Shown here in pieces: positions 47,598 through 56,693 of a DNA stretch of 64,000 nt. A program made the translations under genes and the position numbers. Position 1 is the stretch's first letter. Every line of letters begins with the position of its first letter. The notes under the pieces were generated by a model. It saw nothing but the letters and a program-made list of their open reading frames with translations, ran no database searches and was not told the DNA's origin. The stretch comes from Prochlorococcus sp. AG-363-C20 (GTDB lineage Bacteria > Cyanobacteriota > Cyanobacteriia > PCC-6307 > Cyanobiaceae): contig QCFI01000003.1 of NCBI GenBank assembly GCA_003280295.1, positions 51,299 to 115,298 of the forward strand. The letters run 5' to 3'.

Positions 47598-49352
47598 TTA
47601 TAATATTTTGTTATTATTATCGCTTATAGATATTAATTCTATTACTCTTTTATATGAAATTGTTTCCTCCTGAATTAAGGCCTCTACTAAATTATCCATT
47701 TGTTCTCTACGAGAGGATAACAACTCAATAGCCATATTTAATGCTTTATTAGCTAGCTTTCTTACTTCATGATCTATCTGGCTAATTGTAGACTCTGCCA
47801 GGTTTAATTTTTTATTTATCAATGTATTGCCAAGGAAAACTTCATTGTTTGATTCTGTAAATGAAATAGGACCTAGTTTAGAAAATCCAAATGTTGTAAC
47901 CATTTCTCTTGCTATCATTGATACATCTTGTAAATCGGAAGATGCACCTTGGGTAACTTCATTTTTGCCAAAAACCAATATTTCAGCAGCTCTTCCACCT
48001 AAGGCAACCATCAACCTTGAATATAGATAAGCCTTAGAATAAAGACCGGAGTCTATATTTTCTTCATTCGGTGTAAATCTTGTATAACCAGATACTCCTC
48101 CACTATTTGGCAAAATTGTAACTTTTTCAACTTTGTCAGCTAAAGGTGTATTGATTGCAACTAATGCATGCCCAATTTCATGGTAAGCAATTAATCTCTT
48201 CTTTGCATTGTCCTGCAAAGGTGGTTTTGAAATACCCATAGTAAGTCTTTCTAAAGCTGCCTCTATTTGTTTCTTTCCTATTGGTTTTATATTGTCACGA
48301 GCGGCAAAAATAGCTGATTCATTTAAAAGATTTTGAAGATCTGCACCAGAGAAACCTGGTGTCATTAAAGCTATTTCATTTAAAGAAACATCTTCAGATA
48401 GTGGCTTAGTTCTAGCATGAACTCCAAGTATTGCCGTTCTGGCTTCCTTATCCGGTAGTGCAACCTCAATTCTCCGGTCAAATCTTCCTGGACGCATTAA
48501 AGCTACATCCAACACATCAGGACGATTTGTTGCAGCCAAAAGAATCACACCAGAATTTTCAGTGAAACCATCCATTTCTGTAAGTAGCTGATTTAATGTT
48601 TGTTCCCTTTCATCATTGCCTCCTCCAATACCAGCTCCACGTTGTCTTCCTATTGCATCTATCTCATCAATAAAGATTATGCATGGGGCAGATTGTTTTG
48701 CCCTGCTAAACAAATCCCTAACTCGACTAGCTCCAACTCCTACAAATAATTCAACAAATTCTGAGGCTGCTAATGAAAAAAAAGGGACTCCTGCTTCACC
48801 AGCTATAGCTTTTGCTAATAATGTCTTCCCTGTCCCTGGGGGGCCAACTAAAAGAATACCCTTAGGTATTTTGGCACCAAGTTTAATTAATCTAGTAGGC
48901 TCTTTCAAAAAAGTAACAACTTCTAAAAGCTCATCTTTAGCTTCAGTTATGCCAGCAACATCATCAAATGAGATTTGTAGATCTTCACTTGCCTTTAATC
49001 TTGGTTGACTATTTCCAAAGTTAATTGTTCTATTAGCTATTTTGATAGAGCGTTTTATTAAAATTGTTAAGCCAACTACAAAAATTACAAATATCCCTAT
49101 ATTGCCAGTCATTGAGGCAATAGCTTGTTCTCCTCGTAAGTCTTTTACTGTTAAAGGTGTACCTGAAGATTCTGCAAAACGAAGAATTTGTTGATCATTG
49201 GGAAGTATTGGAACTGTAAACCGGCTTCCATTTAGAAACCGAACAATAACTTCTCTTCTGGTAGGTACTAATATAAGGGATTCGACATTACCAGCTCTTA
49301 TCTCGCCAAGAAGCTTGCTATAACTTGGGTTTTGGGAAAGCCTTGGTGTCAC
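47598..49352 (-). CDS. ftsH: FtsH-family ATP-dependent zinc metalloprotease, short N-terminus
   Basis: A membrane AAA+ protease. Walker A is [18 protein letters not shown] (~166-183), Walker B is [16 protein letters not shown], and the SRH is in [20 protein letters not shown]. The zinc site is H391-E-I-G-H395, with the later aspartate in [11 protein letters not shown]. The 584 residues are shorter than usual. Only one membrane helix is seen (~83-101), preceded by ~80 residues of the lumenal/periplasmic domain, so the usual first helix is missing. An in-frame stop lies just upstream of the GTG start, so it is not simply a mis-called start. Cyanobacteria have four FtsH paralogues; which one this is remains open. 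Confidence 0.92.
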   Translation of the reverse strand: MTPRLSQNPSYSKLLGEIRAGNVESLILVPTRREVIVRFLNGSRFTVPILPNDQQILRFAESSGTPLTVKDLRGEQAIASMTGNIGIFVIFVVGLTILIKRSIKIANRTINFGNSQPRLKASEDLQISFDDVAGITEAKDELLEVVTFLKEPTRLIKLGAKIPKGILLVGPPGTGKTLLAKAIAGEAGVPFFSLAASEFVELFVGVGASRVRDLFSRAKQSAPCIIFIDEIDAIGRQRGAGIGGGNDEREQTLNQLLTEMDGFTENSGVILLAATNRPDVLDVALMRPGRFDRRIEVALPDKEARTAILGVHARTKPLSEDVSLNEIALMTPGFSGADLQNLLNESAIFAARDNIKPIGKKQIEAALERLTMGISKPPLQDNAKKRLIAYHEIGHALVAINTPLADKVEKVTILPNSGGVSGYTRFTPNEENIDSGLYSKAYLYSRLMVALGGRAAEILVFGKNEVTQGASSDLQDVSMIAREMVTTFGFSKLGPISFTESNNEVFLGNTLINKKLNLAESTISQIDHEVRKLANKALNMAIELLSSRREQMDNLVEALIQEETISYKRVIELISISDNNNKIL

Positions 49353-49540
49353 AAAAACAAAATTTTATTAAATAGAAGGTAATGCTGGTTTCCTTTAAAT
49401 GCGAAATAGATCTATGAAATGGTTTTAATAGGTGATTTCGGCATTTGAAGCGATCCAATGTTGTTTCCTTATAGAGAGACTAGCGATTTGACGCAAGGGA
49501 TCATAAACATAGAGTATGGATAATAATAATCATTTTTAGA

Positions 49541-49714
49541 ATGGCAGTTCCAAAGAAGAAGACCTCCAAGAGCAAGAGGAACCAAAGACATGCGGTATGG
49601 AAAGCCAAAGCCGCTACTGCGGCCCAAAGGGCACTTTCACTTGGAAAATCAGTACTAAGTGGCAGAGCTCAAGGTTTTGTATACCCCATGGATGAAGAAG
49701 AGGATGAAGAGTAA
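49541..49714 (+). CDS. rpmF: 50S ribosomal protein L32
   Basis: A 57-residue protein beginning [17 protein letters not shown], followed by [18 protein letters not shown] and an acidic tail ending DEEEDEE. The N-terminal PKKKTSKS block and the first-third tryptophan mark L32. The cyanobacterial form lacks the zinc-binding cysteines of other L32 proteins. It is divergent from ftsH, with 188 bp between. A possible -35 box TTGACG is at 49488, without a good -10. Confidence 0.95.
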   Translation: MAVPKKKTSKSKRNQRHAVWKAKAATAAQRALSLGKSVLSGRAQGFVYPMDEEEDEE

Positions 49715-49800
49715 ATAAATTCTAACAACAACTAAAATAAATTAATAATTTATGATTTAGATCTTAAGAAGTGTAGGAATATAAAAACTGATTAATTAAA

Positions 49801-50130
49801 TTAAGAGCCTAGCTTGAATGCTTCTAGGACTAAAGAATAAACAGTACCTATACGTATATTATCAATAGCTAACCAATATAAAGGCCATTCTGAATTTTTA
49901 ACTCTACTTCTAAGTCTAATTAAAACCTCGATAATTATAAGCATTACTAAAACTACAATTGGCCTTTGTTTAACCTCCTGTAAAAAATATACTGTCAAAT
50001 TACTGCCTAAATAAAAACCTATAAGTAAGCTTATTAAACCAATACATCTCCTCCTCCAAGGCCCTATAAGAGATGTAGACAAATATAAAGATATTTGTTT
50101 TAAAAAATTGTATAGTTTAGTGTCCTGCAA
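49801..50130 (-). CDS. ycf20: DUF565 / Ycf20-like membrane protein
   Basis: The 109-residue protein has two hydrophobic helices (~27-50 and ~57-72) with WRRRCIGLISLLIGFYLGSN before and PLYWLAIDNIRIGTVYSLVLEAFKLG after. This matches the DUF565/Ycf20 family of cyanobacteria and plastids. Algal and plant relatives affect non-photochemical quenching; the cyanobacterial role is not established. The HAD phosphatase gene ends a base after its start region, so they are probably co-transcribed. Confidence 0.8.
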   Translation of the reverse strand: MQDTKLYNFLKQISLYLSTSLIGPWRRRCIGLISLLIGFYLGSNLTVYFLQEVKQRPIVVLVMLIIIEVLIRLRSRVKNSEWPLYWLAIDNIRIGTVYSLVLEAFKLGS

Positions 50131-50131
50131 G

Positions 50132-50890
50132 TTAGTTCTTATCCATGTTAATGATGGTTTCTAAATACTTTAGGTCAACTATATGGTCTGGACAATGCTG
50201 ACCCCATAAAACAGAACAAGGGTTATTAAAGTCACCTAAGTGATCTAAAATCGCAGACGCAAATTTCATTTCAGATGATAATGTTTTGTTCCAAGGTGAT
50301 AATGTAAGTAGGCATTTAAGGAAAGCATATTTTGCAGACAATAATCCTGCTTTAGAATCCTCAATAACTATTGTGCTGTTAGGGTTGGCTCCACTTTTAG
50401 TAATAGCCTTTAAATATGCTTCTGGATGAGGTTTATGTTGAGATACATCCTCGTACGTTATTGCCCCTTGAAATGGAGATGAATTTTTGGGAAACAGTGC
50501 TGAAATTAATGAATCAACTGCTTTTCGTCCACTAGTTGTGACTATCCACTGCGAAACTCCATTTCTTTTTAATTCCTTTAGAAGCCTAGGAACGCCTTTT
50601 CTTAGTGGTACTTTGCCTGCCTTGATCTGTTGTTCGTAATGGAATTGCTTCCTTTCGTGTATTGTTTGTATAGTATTTTCTTCTAAATTGATTCCTAAAG
50701 AAATTGCATAATATTTAATTCGTTGTGAACCACCTTGTACCTTTAAGAGTTTTGAGTAGGTGATTAAATCCCAACTCCATTTTAAACTCATATCAGAAAA
50801 AGCATTGTTAAAAGCTATTCTATGACCATACATTTCTGTATCGGCAAGGGTTCCGTCTACATCCCAAAAAACAGTTTCTAACTTAACCAT
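50132..50890 (-). CDS. HAD-superfamily phosphatase, CbbY-like
   Basis: A 252-residue beta-phosphoglucomutase/phosphatase-type HAD protein. Motif I is FWDVDGTLADTE (~8-19), motif II is VTTSGR, and motifs III/IV are QHKPHPEAYLKAI and VIEDSKAGLLSA. A helical cap lies between motifs I and II. CbbY enzymes dephosphorylate inhibitory sugar bisphosphates such as xylulose 1,5-bisphosphate; that substrate is inferred from the family. It is divergent from recJ, with 59 bp between the starts. Confidence 0.85.
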   Translation of the reverse strand: MVKLETVFWDVDGTLADTEMYGHRIAFNNAFSDMSLKWSWDLITYSKLLKVQGGSQRIKYYAISLGINLEENTIQTIHERKQFHYEQQIKAGKVPLRKGVPRLLKELKRNGVSQWIVTTSGRKAVDSLISALFPKNSSPFQGAITYEDVSQHKPHPEAYLKAITKSGANPNSTIVIEDSKAGLLSAKYAFLKCLLTLSPWNKTLSSEMKFASAILDHLGDFNNPCSVLWGQHCPDHIVDLKYLETIINMDKN

Positions 50891-50949
50891 AAAATGATTT
50901 TACCGCTTTAGTAATAAGCTTAGTATTAAATTCAAATAGAGTACTTAAT

Positions 50950-52848
50950 TTGACAGCTTTAAGACCTGACTCTTCTTCATGGAGCCTACCGAAACCGATA
51001 AATGAGAATAGTTTACAAGCTCTTAACCTGCCCAATTGCATTAAAGCTCTTCTTATTCGTAGAGGTTTTGAATCCATTAAGGTAGTGAACGAGTTTCTAA
51101 GTCCCAATGAATTACCTGATCCAGAGGAACACTTTCCTGATTTAAGAAAAGCTATCAACAGGTTAAAGATGGCTTTTAAGAAAGGACAAAAAGTAGCTAT
51201 TTGCGGAGATTATGATGCTGATGGGATGACTAGTACAGCTTTATTAATTAATACTCTCAAAGCAATAAAATTTGATGTAACAGCTGCAATACCTAATCGA
51301 ATAGAAGAAGGTTATGGACTAAATTCCACTATGGTCAAAAGACTTCATACCAAAGGTATAAGACTAATAATAACAGTAGATAATGGAATTAGCGCATATG
51401 AGGCAATTAATGATGCTAACAAATTAGACATAGATGTAATTGTTACTGACCACCATGAAATAAAGGAAAAAGTTCCTACCATTTATGCATTAATACATCC
51501 GCACAAAACATCTCATGATTCACCTTTTAGATATATGGCAGGTGTAGGTGTTGCATATATATTAGCTTCAACATTAGCAAAAGAATTTAAATCATACTCT
51601 GCTGTAAAGAATTCATTGGATTTATTCTGTATTGGAACAATAGCTGATATGGCTCCATTAATAGGCGTTAACCGAACCTTATTGATTCAGGGCTTAAAAC
51701 AAATTCATGAGACAGAATGTGCAGGATTGAAATCACTTTATAAAATATCTGGCTTAACAGAAAGAAAAATAACAGCTGAAGATATTGGATTTAAGATTGC
51801 TCCTAGAATAAATGCAGTGGGAAGATTAGCAGATCCTGACCTAATTTTAAAACTGCTAGTAGAAAAAGATATAGAAAAATCAATGCAAATGGCAACTCAG
51901 TGTGATATCTTTAATAATGAAAGAAAACTAATCAGTAAAAATATTGAAACTGAGGTAATTTCACTTTTAGAAACTGATAAAAACAATATAACTCCATTTA
52001 TATTAATAGCTCAGTCTCATTGGCACGAAGGTGTTATAGGTCTGGTCGCATCGAGAATAATGAACAAGTACATTAGACCTACAGCTATATTAACAGTTGC
52101 CAAAAATGGTAAATTTCGAGGTTCTGTAAGATCTCCTGCTGGTTTTTCTGTAATCAAATCTCTAGAAAAATGTTCCGATTATCTAGATAGTTACGGCGGT
52201 CATAAAGCAGCTGGAGGCTTCATTGTAAAGCCTGAGAATATATCTCAAATACACAATTTGCTTAACAGCATAGCAAAGAAATGGCTTGCAGAGAATGGTA
52301 ACTCCCTATTACTTAAGCCGGATTCATATCTAGAATTAAAAGAAATTGACTGGTCATTATGGAAATCATTAGAAAAACTTGAACCCTTTGGAATTGGCAA
52401 TCCAAAGCCACTCTTCTGGTCTAGAAAATGTAAAATAATAAAAGAATCAAAGCTACGTGGTGGGCACCTAAAATTGCTATTATCGCAAAAGGATATAATG
52501 ATAGAAGGAATATATTGGGATTCAAATATATCAGAAAATTTGCCAAAATATTTAGATATCATCTTTAACGTAAGTATTAACTATTGGGCAAAACAAAAAA
52601 AATTACAACTCGAAATTAAATCAATTAGAAAATCTACAGAGAAAGTTACTATAAAAAAATCTGGTAGAACATATAAATGTTTTATAAAAGAGGGGAAAGA
52701 AGTTGTAATTCAAAATCAAGAACAAAAAGAAATATCTTTTTCTACTCATGCTCCATATAGCCCAAAATTTGATTCAAATCTTTCAAAAAATGCATATTCT
52801 AAAAGATTAATAGAGGATGCTAAAATTGCCCTAGGTATAGTTTGTTAG
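50950..52848 (+). CDS. recJ: Single-stranded-DNA-specific exonuclease RecJ
   Basis: A 5'-3' exonuclease for recombination and mismatch repair. The DHH phosphoesterase motifs are in order: CGDYDADGMTSTALL (~84-98), VDNGISAYEA, TDHHEIKEKVPT and GTIADMAPL. The DHHA1 part has GSVRSPAGFS and YGGHKAAGGF. An OB-type section follows. Translation starts at TTG just after the divergent HAD gene. A strong hairpin follows the stop. Confidence 0.95.
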   Translation: MTALRPDSSSWSLPKPINENSLQALNLPNCIKALLIRRGFESIKVVNEFLSPNELPDPEEHFPDLRKAINRLKMAFKKGQKVAICGDYDADGMTSTALLINTLKAIKFDVTAAIPNRIEEGYGLNSTMVKRLHTKGIRLIITVDNGISAYEAINDANKLDIDVIVTDHHEIKEKVPTIYALIHPHKTSHDSPFRYMAGVGVAYILASTLAKEFKSYSAVKNSLDLFCIGTIADMAPLIGVNRTLLIQGLKQIHETECAGLKSLYKISGLTERKITAEDIGFKIAPRINAVGRLADPDLILKLLVEKDIEKSMQMATQCDIFNNERKLISKNIETEVISLLETDKNNITPFILIAQSHWHEGVIGLVASRIMNKYIRPTAILTVAKNGKFRGSVRSPAGFSVIKSLEKCSDYLDSYGGHKAAGGFIVKPENISQIHNLLNSIAKKWLAENGNSLLLKPDSYLELKEIDWSLWKSLEKLEPFGIGNPKPLFWSRKCKIIKESKLRGGHLKLLLSQKDIMIEGIYWDSNISENLPKYLDIIFNVSINYWAKQKKLQLEIKSIRKSTEKVTIKKSGRTYKCFIKEGKEVVIQNQEQKEISFSTHAPYSPKFDSNLSKNAYSKRLIEDAKIALGIVC

Positions 52849-52890
52849 TTATATTTCTTTTAGTTTTGTTTTGTTTATACAATAAAATGT

Positions 52891-52920
52891 TCTCTATGGT
52901 GATTTTTATCACCATAGAGA
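52891..52920 (+). terminator. 13-bp perfect hairpin after recJ
   Basis: TCTCTATGGTGAT (52891-52903) and its exact complement (52908-52920) enclose TTTT. It lies 42 bp past the recJ stop. The tract after it (TTTGGGATTTT) is only partly T-rich, but the long stem makes termination likely. It also faces the convergent psb30 micro-gene. Confidence 0.7.
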
Positions 52921-52944
52921 TTTGGGATTTTACATTTATTTCTA

Positions 52945-52974
52945 ACCTATAAATAGAAAAATTTATTTATAGGT
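52945..52974 (-). terminator. 10-bp hairpin downstream of psb30
   Basis: ACCTATAAAT (52945-52954) pairs with ATTTATAGGT (52965-52974). It is 28 bp past the psb30 stop on the minus strand. There is no clear T-run on that strand, so it may be a 3' stabilising stem rather than a terminator. Confidence 0.4.
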
Positions 52975-53002
52975 AAGTTCTTTCATGATTTGAGGATCCA
53001 GA

Positions 53003-53080
53003 TCATCTTCTATAGAAAATCAATGCAATTATTGCAGGACCCGCTAAAGCAACAGCAGCAAGTGGAAGGAGATTGCCCAT
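53003..53080 (-). CDS. psb30: Probable photosystem II protein Psb30 (Ycf12)
   Basis: This 25-residue micro-protein begins MGNLLPLAAVALAGPAI and ends IALIFYRR. It is a single hydrophobic helix with the small-residue GP turn and basic C-terminus typical of Psb30/Ycf12, a peripheral PSII subunit near cytochrome b559. It is too short for ordinary gene callers. Independent support is the hairpin placed just after its stop and its position away from other genes. Another tiny thylakoid subunit is the alternative. Confidence 0.5.
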   Translation of the reverse strand: MGNLLPLAAVALAGPAIIALIFYRR

Positions 53081-53180
53081 GATTGTTTCAGATGGAGGCG
53101 AAGTAGAGTATAAGAAAGGTTTTTTCACCTTATCTACACATTACGAGAAAAAGGCTCTACAAGGCCATCCAAAAATCATT

Positions 53181-53201
53181 GCTGTGATGGGTTGTCACAG
53201 C
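53181..53201 (+). promoter_or_regulatory. 7-bp GC-containing hairpin just before the ykgJ start codon
   Basis: GCTGTGA (53181-53187) pairs with TCACAGC (53195-53201) around TGGGTTG, followed by TTTTGAC and the ATG at 53209. It covers the place of a ribosome-binding site, and no Shine-Dalgarno sequence is seen between hairpin and start. It could control translation, or be the terminator of a short upstream RNA. Confidence 0.45.
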
Positions 53202-53208
53202 TTTTGAC

Positions 53209-53583
53209 ATGAAAAAGTCCCAATTACACTGGAAATGCATTAAAAACTGCGGTGCTTGTTGCCGTTTAGCTCCTCTTGAGCGTTCTGAAGCTCTTAAGGC
53301 TCTTTCCACCCTTCAAACAGAAGAATATTTAAATATGGTTGGAAAGGATGGTTGGTGTATCCACTTCGACACAGGGTCACGTAGATGTAAAATTTATGAA
53401 GAAAGACCTGATTTCTGCAAGGTCAGTAAGCTTGCTCACTTGTTTAATGTGGCAGAAAAGAATAAGAATCAATTTGCTATTCAATGTTGTCGCCAACAAA
53501 TAAGGTCTATATATGGAGGAAAAAGTTTAGAGATGCGTACATTCCAACGCAGCCAGGCTCAAAAGGTAGAAAAGAATGGTTGA
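53209..53583 (+). CDS. YkgJ-type cysteine cluster protein
   Basis: The 124-residue protein has eight cysteines, six in recognisable positions: C-x3-C-x2-CC (CIKNCGACC, ~10-18), C in GWCIHFD, RRCKIYEERPDFC and a later CCRQQ. This is the CxxxCxxCC family that likely binds zinc or an Fe-S cluster; its function is unknown. It overlaps the next gene by 8 bases, so it heads an operon with two GDT1-type half transporters. Confidence 0.82.
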   Translation: MKKSQLHWKCIKNCGACCRLAPLERSEALKALSTLQTEEYLNMVGKDGWCIHFDTGSRRCKIYEERPDFCKVSKLAHLFNVAEKNKNQFAIQCCRQQIRSIYGGKSLEMRTFQRSQAQKVEKNG

Positions 53584-53938
53584 TAAAGTCAAATCAACAT
53601 CAAATAAAGAAATACAAGAAAAGGCTTCCATAACAAGTTTCTATAGTGTATTTATTACCACTTTCTCAGCAGTTTTTCTTGCTGAATTAGGTGACAAGAC
53701 ACAACTAGCTACTTTATTACTAACAGCACAATCTGGTAGTCCATTAGTTGTATTTACTGGAGCATCTCTAGCTTTGATCTGTTCTAGTTTAGTAGGCGTC
53801 TTGTTTGGGCGTTGGCTATCTCAAAGAATGTCTACTCAACAATTTAATTTTATGGCAGGTATCCTTATGTTGGGTATTGGCTTGTTGCTTGGTATACAAG
53901 CAACTCATTCATTGTTAAATAACCTTAATATCAAATAA
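53576..53938 (+). CDS. GDT1/UPF0016 family cation transporter, first half-gene
   Basis: The 120-residue protein has three membrane helices and one copy of the family motif, ELGDKTQLAT (~34-43). Full UPF0016/GDT1 proteins (e.g. cyanobacterial Mn2+ exporters) carry two such halves; here each half is a separate gene. A hetero-dimer with the next product is the likely active form (inference). It overlaps ykgJ by 8 bases and the next gene by a single base. Confidence 0.85.
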   Translation: MVDKVKSTSNKEIQEKASITSFYSVFITTFSAVFLAELGDKTQLATLLLTAQSGSPLVVFTGASLALICSSLVGVLFGRWLSQRMSTQQFNFMAGILMLGIGLLLGIQATHSLLNNLNIK

Positions 53939-54231
53939 TGATGCTCCCACTTTTAGTTACAACATTTACTACCGTTCTTCTAGCTGAGCTTGGAGACAAA
54001 ACTCAATTGGCAACAGTTGCCATAAGCGGATCTTCAGATAGACCTTTGGCAGTCTTCCTAGGTTCTTCAACAGCTCTTATATTTGCAAGCATGTTAGGGG
54101 TTTTAGCTGGAGGCTCTATTGCTTCAATGATTCCAAGCAATGTTATAAAGATCCTTGCAGCAATAGGATTTCTAATTATAGGTGCAAAGTTACTTTGGCC
54201 TCTAACCCAAAAAACAAAGAATCTGGTTTAA
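53938..54231 (+). CDS. GDT1/UPF0016 family cation transporter, second half-gene
   Basis: The 97-residue protein has three helices and the ELGDKTQLATVA motif (~16-27). Its topology should be opposite to that of the first half, making a two-repeat transporter when paired. Manganese or calcium export from the cytoplasm or into the thylakoid lumen is inferred from family members. The two genes are translationally coupled (TAATG). Confidence 0.85.
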   Translation: MMLPLLVTTFTTVLLAELGDKTQLATVAISGSSDRPLAVFLGSSTALIFASMLGVLAGGSIASMIPSNVIKILAAIGFLIIGAKLLWPLTQKTKNLV

Positions 54232-54353
54232 CCTAAGTTCAATGACATTGAAACAGTCTAAAGAGCCAAAGGATCTTAGTTATCCAAGTAAAAAACTTGA
54301 ATAATTTGATCGGGATAGCAAATCTTCATCTCAACTCTAATCACTGAGAAACT

Positions 54354-56693
54354 ATGTTTACGGTCGCCAACCTACTAGACAACCTTTCTATAGATGAACC
54401 AATTGAAGTAAAAAAAATTGAAAAGATACTAAAACTAACAAAAAAACTAGAACGCAATAAACTAGATATTGCTATTAAAGCCCTTTTAAAATTGGGTATT
54501 CTTGAGAATGAAGGTGAAGGCCTCTTAAAGCGATCAAAAAATGATTCATTCTTAGAGGCTCGATTACGTTGTAGCAGTAAAGGTTATTGTTTTGCTATCC
54601 GTGATGATGGGAAAGGAGAAGATATTTATATAAGGGATAATTATCTTAATCATGCCTGGAATGGTGATCGAGTATTAGTCAAAATTTCTAGAGAGGCTGT
54701 ACGAAGGCGTTCGCCTGAAGGCATTGTTCAATGTATTTTAGAAAGATCAAAATCCAATATTTTAAGCCTATTAGAACTAGAAGATGAAAATTTATTTGCT
54801 ATCCCACTAGACGACAGGATACTAACTTCTGTACATTTAGGAGCATCAGATTTACCATTTTATGACAAAGAAAAGAAGGAAAATTTAGTAGAAGTCAAAA
54901 TAGACCGCTTTCCAATTGCTCAATATGAGGCTCAAGGTCATATTATAAGACCTTTACCACTAGATGGTGGAAATAAAGGAGATATAGATATTTTACTAAC
55001 GAAAAATGCTTTACAAGATTGTACTCAATTGACTAGAAGTAGCATAAAAAATCCATCTGATAAAAACAGAAAAGATCTAACTAATCAACCTTGCTTAATT
55101 CTCAAAAGTTGGAAGCATAAAGACTCGCCAGCCTTACCAGCTGTTCATGTAGAACCCAAATCTGGCGGTATACGTTTATGGGTACATTCTCCTTCTGTAG
55201 CTGAAAGGGTTAGTTTAGGCAACAACCTTGATCATTGGTTGTTTGAACGTTGTGAAGCACAATGTTTAGGTGACTTATGGGATCCATTACTAAGCGAGAA
55301 TCTAGCAAGAGCTAGTGAATTTAAACCAGGAAAACTAAATAAAGCTATAAGTGTAGAACTTGAAATTTCATCTGATGGAGAAATAAAGAATTGGGAATTC
55401 TCTCTTACTCAAATAAAACCAGTTGCAGAAATAAATCCTGAACATCTTGAAAGCTTAAATTCTAGGAAACCCAAGTCCAGAGCGATTCCTATTATATTAA
55501 AGCCAATAAAAGAATATTTGGTTCAATTACAAACTCTAATATTTTGTTCATCAAAAATCATTGATTCAGAAAAGAAAAATGGATTAATTGAATTAGATCT
55601 TCCAACTCCTAAAGTTCCGAACTTATCTGAACTTTTATGGGATTTCCCTTCCTCAAATTTAGAACAATGGAAACTACCATTAAATAATAATGATCCGCAA
55701 TCTATAATTAACCCTCTTTTAAGAGCAGCAAATAGAGCCTGGTACCAACATATATTAAATATAAATATTCCTGGAATAATTATTCAATCTGATCCTATAG
55801 ATAATAATACTTTAAATGATGTAGCTAAATCAACAATTTCACTAGATTTAAAGCTTGAGCTTGATGAAGAAGGTATCCCTAATGCTTCGGAGTTGTCATC
55901 GGCCTTTGCAAAAAATGAATCCAGGAGAGTGCTAGACAAGTTACTTCGACATTCTCTACCATTCCCAAAAATAAAGCTATACGAACCTATTTCTCAATCC
56001 ATTAGCGATTCAAATGAAAAAGATCTAAAAACAAAAGTCTTTTCAAGAAAAACAGAAGCTCCATGGTGCTGTCCTTCACTTCATTATTATGAACTAATTA
56101 ATCAGCATATCCAAGTCTTACTACTTAAAGAAGGTAAGTCAAGAGCAAGTACAAGGCAAAAAAATACTTTAAATTTAGGAGAGAAAGATATCCAAGAAAA
56201 GATAGAATGGGAAATCTTTACTGAGACAACAAAGTCTTTTATTGATAAGATATTCACTAAGAAGATGGTTAAGCATATAAGCAATCAACATAGGAAAACT
56301 AAAGCCCTAAGAAATGGGCTAATTTCCATGGCACAGGCACGTGCTGCAGAACCCCACCTAGGTGAGGAAATGGATGCAGTTATTAGTGGCGTTCAAAGTT
56401 ATGGATTCTTTGCGGAGATAATACCATTTATGGCTGAAGGGTTAGTTCACGTAAGTTCATTAAATGATGACTGGTATGAATATCGATCTCGTCAAAGTAG
56501 ATTAGTAGGTAGAAAAAACAAACAAATATACCAACTTGGTGATAATATAAAAGTAAAAATTATAAAGGTAGACATTTTAAGAAACCAAATTGACTTGGTA
56601 GTTTGCGACACTCAAATCAATTGCGAAACTGATCAGGAGATTCTTAATACAAATAATTCAGACCCTATGCCATTAGAATCAGTAAGTAAATAA
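54354..56693 (+). CDS. RNB-family protein with degenerate active site (Zam/RNase R-like) and C-terminal S1 domain
   Basis: The 779-residue protein has RNase II/R order: an N-terminal helical/winged part (~1-60), a cold-shock-like stretch (FLEARLRCSSKGYCFAI, ~64-80), an RNB region (~245-570) and an S1 domain (~665-755, MDAVISGVQSYGFFAEII). The catalytic strand that normally reads DxDDAI is P259-A-L-P-A-V264, so the metal-binding aspartates are gone, as is the TID motif upstream. It probably cannot act as a normal exonuclease; an RNA-binding or regulatory role is inferred. A separate RNB gene (37485-38798) keeps the aspartates. ubiX follows with one base of overlap. Confidence 0.8.
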   Translation: MFTVANLLDNLSIDEPIEVKKIEKILKLTKKLERNKLDIAIKALLKLGILENEGEGLLKRSKNDSFLEARLRCSSKGYCFAIRDDGKGEDIYIRDNYLNHAWNGDRVLVKISREAVRRRSPEGIVQCILERSKSNILSLLELEDENLFAIPLDDRILTSVHLGASDLPFYDKEKKENLVEVKIDRFPIAQYEAQGHIIRPLPLDGGNKGDIDILLTKNALQDCTQLTRSSIKNPSDKNRKDLTNQPCLILKSWKHKDSPALPAVHVEPKSGGIRLWVHSPSVAERVSLGNNLDHWLFERCEAQCLGDLWDPLLSENLARASEFKPGKLNKAISVELEISSDGEIKNWEFSLTQIKPVAEINPEHLESLNSRKPKSRAIPIILKPIKEYLVQLQTLIFCSSKIIDSEKKNGLIELDLPTPKVPNLSELLWDFPSSNLEQWKLPLNNNDPQSIINPLLRAANRAWYQHILNINIPGIIIQSDPIDNNTLNDVAKSTISLDLKLELDEEGIPNASELSSAFAKNESRRVLDKLLRHSLPFPKIKLYEPISQSISDSNEKDLKTKVFSRKTEAPWCCPSLHYYELINQHIQVLLLKEGKSRASTRQKNTLNLGEKDIQEKIEWEIFTETTKSFIDKIFTKKMVKHISNQHRKTKALRNGLISMAQARAAEPHLGEEMDAVISGVQSYGFFAEIIPFMAEGLVHVSSLNDDWYEYRSRQSRLVGRKNKQIYQLGDNIKVKIIKVDILRNQIDLVVCDTQINCETDQEILNTNNSDPMPLESVSK

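Noticed and set aside
49488..49517. Promoter of rpmF (TTGACG plus a -10 box)
   Set aside because: The -35 is fair but no hexamer at the right spacing resembles TATAAT well enough to claim.
54242..54304. 20-codon open frame between the GDT1 pair and the degenerate RNB gene
   Set aside because: Short, hydrophilic and unsupported; it begins in a small hairpin and resembles random sequence.
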